From: Leucobacter zeae
Lineage (GTDB): Bacteria > Actinomycetota > Actinomycetes > Actinomycetales > Microbacteriaceae
DNA: 64,000 nt
Assembly: GCF_016758175.1 (NCBI RefSeq)
Contig: NZ_QYAB01000001.1
Coordinates: 1,777,850-1,841,849 of the forward strand
Reading direction: 5' to 3'
In this document: one piece after another, positions 58,925-64,000 of the stretch
Layout of the letters: every line of letters starts with the position of its first letter
Position numbering within the stretch: position 1 is the first letter of the stretch
The notes under the pieces: generated by a model
Seen by the model: only the letters and a program-made list of their open reading frames with translations
What the model was told of the DNA's origin: nothing
The model's database searches: none
Program-made: the position numbers and the translations under genes

Positions 58925-60075
58925 GTGGCGTGGGGCGACCGACGGCGGACGAGCCGGGCAGTGGAGCGAGAAAGGGCGGGGCAGTGGAGCTAGGAGCGGG
59001 CGGACGAGCCGAAGAGCGGGAGCGGCTGGGGTTGATGCGCGCGCTGTTCCCGGACATCGCGCTGGATCTCGACCGCGCGCTCGACGCGCACGGTCACGCT
59101 GACGCGTCCGCCGCATTCGACGCCTGGATCGACGCCCGCGCAGACGCCGTGATCCCCGGCGCCGGCTTCGCGCAGGTGGAGGACGTCGAGAGCGCGGAGC
59201 GGTTCCAGCAGGCGTTCGCCGCCGCGCGGCGCGCGGCGGCCTGGTTCGGCGGCGCGGCGGAGTCCGGTACCGGCGCGCCGGGGTCGGACCCGGTCGGCGC
59301 GCGCTCCGCCGCCTCCGCCCCTCGCGGGCTCGCCGTGCCCGAGCCCGAGGCCTTCTCCGAGGCCGGAGTCGACTTCGCCAGGCTCGCCCGTGCAATGGCC
59401 GCGGACCCGTCGCTGGTACCGGTGCCAGCGCCCCACGGATTGGGAGCGGATGCCTGGCGAGCGGCGTACCGTGCCGCCGCGTCGGCGTACGTTCGAGGGG
59501 CGGCTTCGGAGACGGGTGCCGCCGAGGTCGGGCCGGCGGTCGGGGAGCCCGGTATCGCGGCCGGGCCGCTCGCGCTCCCCGAGGGCCCGGGGGGCTCGCC
59601 GCTCGTGCTCGCCTCCGAAGCCGAGCGCGGGTTCGCGCAGCTCGACGCGGTCCCCGTGTCCGGTGGACGCGCGGCCGCGGTCGTCTCGATGGGGTGGGAG
59701 GCGAGCGCGGGCTCGGGCGCGGCTCCGCGCACGATCCCCGGAATCGATGCGGGCTCCGGATCGGCCGAGCGACGACGGCCCCGCTGGACGCTGCGGCTCG
59801 TGCCTGCTGGGCAGCGACCGCAGACGCTCGGTCTCGGATTCGCGCACGGAGAGCATGTGTCTCTGCCCGAGATGCTCATGCTGCAGCTGATGAACCTCGC
59901 CTCGGGGGAGGAGCTCGTCGACTCGGAGAGCTTCACCTGGCTGGCGGGTCCGGTCGCCGACGGGCGCATGGCGGCGCGCCACGTCTACGATGCGGGGGAG
60001 CGCGTCATCCGCATCACCTGTCGCGAGGTCGGCAGCCAGGGCCCGCACATGGGGACTCGACCGCCCGTCGGGTAG
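58921..60075 (+). CDS. Third protein of the AAA+/VWA module, unknown
   Basis: A 384-residue protein with no recognised family. Start GTG overlaps the VWA stop (GTGA); GTG at 58984 with AAAGGG upstream is an alternative. An acidic helical part (LMRALFPDIALDLDRALDAH) is followed by a long Ala/Gly/Pro-rich stretch, and a compact C-terminus (WTLRLVPAGQRPQTLGLGFA; VSLPEMLMLQLMNLASGEEL; FTWLAGPVADGRMAARHVYD) that looks like a small conserved beta-rich domain. No signal peptide or membrane helix. Coupled translation suggests it is a client, adaptor or effector of the module. Confidence 0.75.
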   Translation: MSGVGRPTADEPGSGARKGGAVELGAGGRAEERERLGLMRALFPDIALDLDRALDAHGHADASAAFDAWIDARADAVIPGAGFAQVEDVESAERFQQAFAAARRAAAWFGGAAESGTGAPGSDPVGARSAASAPRGLAVPEPEAFSEAGVDFARLARAMAADPSLVPVPAPHGLGADAWRAAYRAAASAYVRGAASETGAAEVGPAVGEPGIAAGPLALPEGPGGSPLVLASEAERGFAQLDAVPVSGGRAAAVVSMGWEASAGSGAAPRTIPGIDAGSGSAERRRPRWTLRLVPAGQRPQTLGLGFAHGEHVSLPEMLMLQLMNLASGEELVDSESFTWLAGPVADGRMAARHVYDAGERVIRITCREVGSQGPHMGTRPPVG

Positions 60076-60122
60076 GGCGCCACGTCACGTCCGCGTCGGC
60101 GTCAGGGAGCGCTGCCGCCGAC

Positions 60123-60689
60123 CTACTCCCAGACGCTCAGCGCGTCGTCCCGGAGCGATGGTAGCCGGGTGGACGCGCCCCAGGCGAGCACCTCCTCGGG
60201 CACGCGCAGCTCCTCGGGGTCGGCGCCGCTCTTCTCGAGGAGCTCGTCGATCGGCACGACGCCGCCCGAACGACGCAGGATCCTGGCGCGGACGATCGCG
60301 CGCGCGTAGACCTCGGGGCGTCCCTCGGCATCGGGTCGCACGAAGCGCTGCTCCATGTACACGGCCTGCTCGTCGAATCCGAGGATCCGCGATTCGATCC
60401 AGAATCGCATCCAGGGGTTCAACGACCTGCGGTACGAGATCGTCTGGCCCACCACCACCGGGTACCAGCCCTCGCGCCTGAAGAGTCCGACCACTCCGTT
60501 GCGCTGGATGAGATCGAAGCGGGCGACGTCCATAACGGAGAGGTACTTGCCGTTGTTCATGTGCCGGAGCAGGTCGAGATCGGTGGGCCAGACGCGGAAC
60601 CGGGATCGGGAGACATCCCCGAAGCCGAGACGGTGCCCGCGCGGGCCGACGAACAGGAAGTGCCAGACGGTACGGAAGAGCATGTGCAT
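60123..60689 (-). CDS. Hotdog-fold acyl-CoA thioesterase-like protein
   Basis: A 188-residue protein. The stretch VWPTDLDLLRHMNNGKYLSVMDVARFDLI (about residues 33-61; cited in part: DLDLLRHMNNGKYLSV) is the 4-hydroxybenzoyl-CoA thioesterase/THEM6-type motif with the conserved Asp/His-Met-Asn-Asn. Further hallmarks are ISYRRSLNPWMRFWIESRI and AVYMEQRFVRP. Acyl-CoA or acyl-carrier-protein hydrolysis is inferred. Convergent with the preceding gene. Confidence 0.8.
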   Translation of the reverse strand: MHMLFRTVWHFLFVGPRGHRLGFGDVSRSRFRVWPTDLDLLRHMNNGKYLSVMDVARFDLIQRNGVVGLFRREGWYPVVVGQTISYRRSLNPWMRFWIESRILGFDEQAVYMEQRFVRPDAEGRPEVYARAIVRARILRRSGGVVPIDELLEKSGADPEELRVPEEVLAWGASTRLPSLRDDALSVWE

Positions 60690-60870
60690 GCGGCGAGCCT
60701 AGGTCCGCCGGCCGGGAGCATCTCCGTCGGTTGTGCCAAAAGTGCATGCTCAGGCGCTCACGGCACCGTGAGTGCTGCGACTCCGACAGCAGTGGTCGGC
60801 AGGCGCGCGCTGAGCGCTCGGGGCCGAGGCATCGGTGCCGAGCCCGGTGCGGCTTCGCGCGCCCGCCGCC

Positions 60871-62040
60871 TCACTGCACGGGGAGGGCGTCGTTGTCGTA
60901 GCAGGCGAGATCGCTCTCGTGGAGCGCGCGCGCCTGCGCGTCCGTGGTGTCGTTCATGACGTACTCGGGGTGGGCTTCCCCGACGCGTGCGAGTGCGGCA
61001 CGATCGGCGCCGAGGTAGATCACGGCATAGGAGTTCGCGACCCCCTCTCCGTAGGCATTGTTCCATTTCACGGCGGACTGGTTACCGCATTGGACGTGAA
61101 TGAGCTTGTGCGCGATCTCGTGCTTCATGGTGGCGACGAATGACGGATCCGCGACCTTCGCCATGCCCTCCGGGGTGTACGTGATCAGCCCCCAGCCTCC
61201 GTAGTCCCCGCCCAGGCATACGAACGCAGCGATGTCCTTCTCGAGGTTCGGGCACCCCGCCTCGTCCTGGTCGAGAGTGATCCGTGAGCCCACGAGGGCC
61301 GCGAGCTCTTCCGCGACCCTCAGATACGAACCATCGGAGTCCGGTGCGATGTCGGTGTCCGTGATCCGCTGCTCGATCTCGACGATCGCCGGATCCTGCG
61401 GGAACCCCCGCGTCTCGAGCTCGGTGCCGGCGCCGCCGAAGAGGATGCTGCCGGCTTGCTCCTCGATGTCCGCGCCGAGCGTCGAGTACGCGTAGCTTTC
61501 GGCAGCATCCAGCGTCTCGAACTGCATACTCCCCGCTTCCTCGACCGTGGCGATCACCGACTCGAGGTACTCGCGGGCCGCGGCCCGGTACCCGGGCGAT
61601 GCGCGGACGACGAACTCGGCCGGCGGCGCTGCGAGCGGATCGATCAGTGCATCACCGGCCGGGAGCTTCGCGCGCAGATTCGTCAGTTCGCGTTGGTAGA
61701 AGTCGGCTTCGGACAGCGGCACGCCGCCATCCGCGCTCCCACCGGATCCTGCGGCAGAGCTCGTGCCGGACGTTCCGTTCGGCACGAACGCCGATGTGAA
61801 CTGGTGGGCGCCCCAGACGACGGCGGTCACGAGACCCAGCAGCACGACGACCCCGGCGGACACCCAGATGATCAGGCCGCGTCGCTTGCGCCGCCCGGGA
61901 ACCGACGCTGCAGGTCGCTCCGACGGAGCCGGCGGCGCGTCCTGCACGTGATCGGTCCAGGAGGTGCCGTCCCAGTACCGGTGCCGAGCCGGATTCTCAG
62001 GGTCGGCGTACCAGCCCGCGGCGGGCGATGGTTCAGTCAC
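60871..62040 (-). CDS. DUF2510 membrane-anchored gluzincin-like metallopeptidase
   Basis: A 389-residue protein. DUF2510 occupies the N-terminus (GWYADPENPARHRYWDGTSW, residues ~8-27), a basic loop (GRRKRR) precedes one membrane helix (GLIIWVSAGVVVLLGLVTAV, about 52-71), and a large extracellular part follows. It contains HEIAH near residue 308 and, 20 residues on, a glutamate in NAYGEGVANSYAV, the HExxH...E layout of gluzincin peptidases. Two or more Cys outside the membrane could form disulfides. Start GTG at 62040 follows AAGGGACC. The substrate is unknown. Confidence 0.75.
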   Translation of the reverse strand: MTEPSPAAGWYADPENPARHRYWDGTSWTDHVQDAPPAPSERPAASVPGRRKRRGLIIWVSAGVVVLLGLVTAVVWGAHQFTSAFVPNGTSGTSSAAGSGGSADGGVPLSEADFYQRELTNLRAKLPAGDALIDPLAAPPAEFVVRASPGYRAAAREYLESVIATVEEAGSMQFETLDAAESYAYSTLGADIEEQAGSILFGGAGTELETRGFPQDPAIVEIEQRITDTDIAPDSDGSYLRVAEELAALVGSRITLDQDEAGCPNLEKDIAAFVCLGGDYGGWGLITYTPEGMAKVADPSFVATMKHEIAHKLIHVQCGNQSAVKWNNAYGEGVANSYAVIYLGADRAALARVGEAHPEYVMNDTTDAQARALHESDLACYDNDALPVQ

Positions 62041-62475
62041 GATAGGTCCCTTCGGAGTGCCAGGTATCGGAAGAGTGAGCAGCGCATCGCCTGCCGAGGT
62101 ATCGACCCGCCGCGCCACCGGATCGCTGTGCTGCACGTCCGCGGCGGAGACGACACCACGACGCAGGGGCGGCCCGGAGCGGGATCCCGCCTCCGGTCGC
62201 CATCAGGCATCGTGCGCCACCGCATCCGCTGCGCCTGCTCTGGCTCATGGGGACCTCTCGGTTCGCTGCATCCCCCATGCGTTGGCCAGACTACAGGCGG
62301 AACCGGACCAGGGCCATCTCATCGACCGATCCGCCGCCCGTGTCTGCAGGGGAGCGGTGGCCGGGCCGGGACGGCCCGCCTGACGGCCACGATTCCGAGC
62401 CGGGTGTAGACTGTATCGGCGCGCTCAGCAGCTGAGATCCCGCGCTCGAACCCCACAGAACCGGAGAAGCACTGC
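62041..62475. other. 435-bp intergenic region before efp
   Basis: No convincing gene. It contains AGGTATCG twice (62062-62069, 62097-62104), a GCGGGATCCCGC palindrome within a bulged 11-bp stem (62174-62196), a nested GC hairpin near 62358-62375, and TAGACT at 62407-62412 as a likely -10 for efp with a ~60-nt leader. On the minus strand GATACC near 62064-62069 could serve the DUF2510 gene. Confidence 0.5.
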
Positions 62476-63039
62476 ATGGCAACCTCGAACGACATCAAGA
62501 ACGGCACCGTGATCAAGGAGAACGGGCAGCTGTGGAGCGTAATCGAGTTCCAGCACGTCAAGCCGGGCAAGGGCGGCGCCTTCGTGCGCACCAAGCAGAA
62601 GAACGTCGTCTCGGGCAAGATCATCGACAAGACCTACAACGCCGGTGCGAAGATCGAGACCGCGAACGTTGACCGCCGCGACTACCAGTACCTGTACCAG
62701 GACGGCGCCGACTACGTCTTCATGGATCAGGCCGACTACGACCAGCTGACCGTCTCGGCCGTCGTCGTGGGCGATGCCGCACGCTTCATGCTCGAGAACC
62801 AGCAGGTGCAGATCGGCCTGCACGAGGGCGAGCCGCTCTACCTCGAGATGCCCGCCTCCGTCGTGCTCGAGGTCACCTACACCGAGCCGGGCCTGCAGGG
62901 CGACCGCTCGACCGGCGGCACCAAGCCCGCGACCGTCGAGACCGGCGCCGAGATCCAGGTCCCGCTGTTCCTCGAGACCGGCACCAAGGTCAAGGTCGAC
63001 ACCCGCACGGGCGACTACCTCGGTCGCGTGAACGACTAG
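62476..63039 (+). CDS. efp: Elongation factor P
   Basis: A 187-residue three-domain protein: [20 protein letters not shown], the tip loop [17 protein letters not shown] with the conserved Lys (about residue 34), [12 protein letters not shown], and the C-terminal [23 protein letters not shown] relieves stalling at polyproline stretches. It is followed 6 nt later by nusB, the usual arrangement. Confidence 0.97.
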   Translation: MATSNDIKNGTVIKENGQLWSVIEFQHVKPGKGGAFVRTKQKNVVSGKIIDKTYNAGAKIETANVDRRDYQYLYQDGADYVFMDQADYDQLTVSAVVVGDAARFMLENQQVQIGLHEGEPLYLEMPASVVLEVTYTEPGLQGDRSTGGTKPATVETGAEIQVPLFLETGTKVKVDTRTGDYLGRVND

Positions 63040-63045
63040 TCCTCG

Positions 63046-63462
63046 GTGTCTGCACGTACCAAGGCGCGCAAGCGCGCCCTCGACATGCTCTTCCAGGCCG
63101 ATGTGCGGGAGGAGTCGATCGCCGCGATCGTCAACGCCGAGGCGAAGCGGGCGTCGGCCGAACCCGAACGCGCCGCCTCGTGGCTCTATGCCCGCGAGAT
63201 CGTCGACGGCGTCACCGACCATCGCGAGGAGATCGACGAGCTCATCATGAGCTACGCCCAGGGCTGGACCCTCGAGCGGATGCCGCACGTCGATCGCGCC
63301 CTGCTGCGCCTCGCCTCGTGGGAGATCCTCTACAACGACGAGGTGCCGACCGCGGTGGCCATCGACGAGGCCGTCGAACTCGCCAAGGAGTACTCGACCG
63401 ACGATTCGGGTCGCTTCGTGAACGGCGTGCTCGGCAAGATCGCGGATCACGCCAGGGCGTAG
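63046..63462 (+). CDS. nusB: Transcription antitermination factor NusB
   Basis: A 138-residue all-helical protein: ARTKARKRALDMLFQADVRE, MPHVDRALLRLASWEILYND, VAIDEAVELAKEYSTDDSGR and FVNGVLGKIAD are family signatures. NusB with S10 binds boxA RNA in rRNA antitermination. GTG start, co-transcribed with efp. Confidence 0.96.
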   Translation: MSARTKARKRALDMLFQADVREESIAAIVNAEAKRASAEPERAASWLYAREIVDGVTDHREEIDELIMSYAQGWTLERMPHVDRALLRLASWEILYNDEVPTAVAIDEAVELAKEYSTDDSGRFVNGVLGKIADHARA

Positions 63463-63475
63463 GCTCGGAACGATC

Positions 63476-63531
63476 CCGAAGGGCGGGACGCGCGCAAGAC
63501 ACTCCGGATCCGCGCGCGTTCCGCCCTTCGG
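63476..63531 (+). terminator. Terminator of efp-nusB
   Basis: A 19-bp stem with one G-T pair (arms 63476-63494 and 63513-63531, starting CCGAAGGGCGG) and an 18-nt loop, 13 nt after the nusB stop. No U-run. Confidence 0.8.
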
Positions 63532-63546
63532 CGTATCCGGATGCGC

Positions 63547-63552
63547 TAAGCT
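63547..63552 (+). promoter_or_regulatory. Putative -10 of pyrR
   Basis: TAAGCT, which would start transcription near 63559 and give a leader of ~50 nt that includes the PyrR-binding loop. Confidence 0.45.
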
Positions 63553-63570
63553 GGACCGGTAACAGCTTTT

Positions 63571-63600
63571 CTTTAAGACCGTCCGGTGAGGCGGAGAAGG
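63571..63600 (+). promoter_or_regulatory. PyrR-binding loop overlapping the pyrR ribosome site
   Basis: CTTT...CCG-TCCGGTGAGG-CGG-AGAAGG: an outer CTTT/AAGG stem with an internal bulge, an inner CCG/CGG stem and a loop carrying TCCGGTGAGG. It matches the PyrR recognition loop pattern (UCCnGnGAGG). The AGAAGGGG ribosome site is part of the 3' side, so PyrR with UMP would block translation, as known for mycobacterial pyrR. Confidence 0.75.
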
Positions 63601-63609
63601 GGGGCTCGA

Positions 63610-64000
63610 ATGACGGGTACGCGAACGGTGCTGGAAAGCGCCGACATCTCGCGCGCGCTGACTCGAATCTCGCACGAAATCATCGAAGCGAACAAGGGCG
63701 TCGACGGCCTCGTACTCGTAGGCATTCCCACTCGCGGCGTGGTGCTGGCGAAGCGCATCGCGGAGACGATCTCCCGCATCGAGGGCGTGCCGCTCTCCGC
63801 AGGCAGCCTCGACATCACGCTGTACCGCGACGACCTCGCGAAGCATCCCACGCGTGCGCCCCAGCCGACCGACATGCCGGCGTCCGGCATCGACGGCGCC
63901 ACGGTCGTGCTCGTGGACGACGTACTCTACTCCGGCCGCACCGTCCGCGCGGCGCTCGATGCGCTGAACGATCACGGCCGCCCCAGGGCCGTGCGCCTCG
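63610..64000 (+). CDS. pyrR: Bifunctional pyrimidine regulator PyrR / uracil phosphoribosyltransferase (5' part)
   Basis: The first 130 codons are visible; the gene continues past the right edge. The N-terminus [28 protein letters not shown] and the PRPP-binding motif [20 protein letters not shown] identify PyrR. It senses UMP/PRPP and controls the pyr operon, which likely follows (pyrB, pyrC). Its own mRNA leader carries a PyrR-binding loop. Confidence 0.95.
   Translation, partial: MTGTRTVLESADISRALTRISHEIIEANKGVDGLVLVGIPTRGVVLAKRIAETISRIEGVPLSAGSLDITLYRDDLAKHPTRAPQPTDMPASGIDGATVVLVDDVLYSGRTVRAALDALNDHGRPRAVRL

Noticed and set aside
62033-62278. Small minus-strand open frame upstream of the DUF2510 gene
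   Set aside because: It overlaps the DUF2510 start in another frame; composition is Arg/Gly/Ser-rich with no ribosome site or family resemblance.

Overview
The window is high-GC DNA (dense NNG/NNC codons; frequent GTG and TTG starts) from an actinobacterium, most likely a member of the Microbacteriaceae. The evidence is gene order (comEA-comEC-holA; lepA-hemW-hrcA-dnaJ-rsmE-HIT-phoH-ybeY-corC-era; ruvAB-yajC-secDF-rel; alaS-ruvX-mltG-aroE-aroC-aroK-aroB; efp-nusB-pyrR) and the form of individual proteins such as the zinc-free ribosomal protein S4. No rRNA, tRNA, insertion sequence, prophage or CRISPR array was found. Most of it is chromosomal housekeeping sequence, with a few accessory islands between conserved blocks.

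Layout. 1-6.9 kb: the end of a CydC-type ABC exporter, an SPFH protein with a ribbon-helix-helix partner behind a palindromic site, a p-aminobenzoate-type cluster (pabC-like lyase divergent from a BenE-type transporter and pabB), and an ArsR-SRPBCC pair. 7-15.1 kb: leuS, a YaeQ protein, DNA-uptake genes comEA/comEC and holA. 15.2-16.4 kb: rpsT and a MOSC protein on the minus strand. 16.4-28 kb: the translation, heat-shock and ribosome-maturation series lepA to era, with a CIRCE element before hrcA. 28-32 kb: an accessory unit of LacI regulator, small membrane protein, SSS symporter and HDAC-type deacetylase. 32.1-41.7 kb: leuA behind a leucine-rich leader peptide, ruvAB (no ruvC), yajC-secD-secF and rel. 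41.7-46.5 kb: a small AbiEi-like protein, a DUF349 protein, rarA, rpsD with a long structured leader, and a small membrane protein. 46.5-54.8 kb: alaS, ruvX, mltG and four shikimate-pathway genes. 54.8-60.1 kb: a membrane protein and a divergent AAA+ ATPase / VWA protein / unknown protein module. 60.1-62 kb: a thioesterase and a membrane-anchored DUF2510 metallopeptidase-like protein. 62.4-64 kb: efp, nusB and the start of pyrR with a PyrR-binding leader.

Co-operation between genes. ComEA/ComEC take up DNA; HrcA controls its own operon with dnaJ through CIRCE; YbeY and Era mature 16S rRNA; YajC/SecD/SecF assist the Sec translocon; RuvA/RuvB move Holliday junctions; AroE/C/K/B supply chorismate, which PabB and PabC can use; PyrR controls the pyrimidine genes that start at the right edge.

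The best candidate for a poorly described system is the AAA+/VWA/unknown module at 55.4-60.1 kb. Other points of interest are the SPFH/RHH pair with its palindrome, the deacetylase-symporter operon, the leuA and rpsD leaders, and two long palindromes (3267-3323 and 14972-15025).
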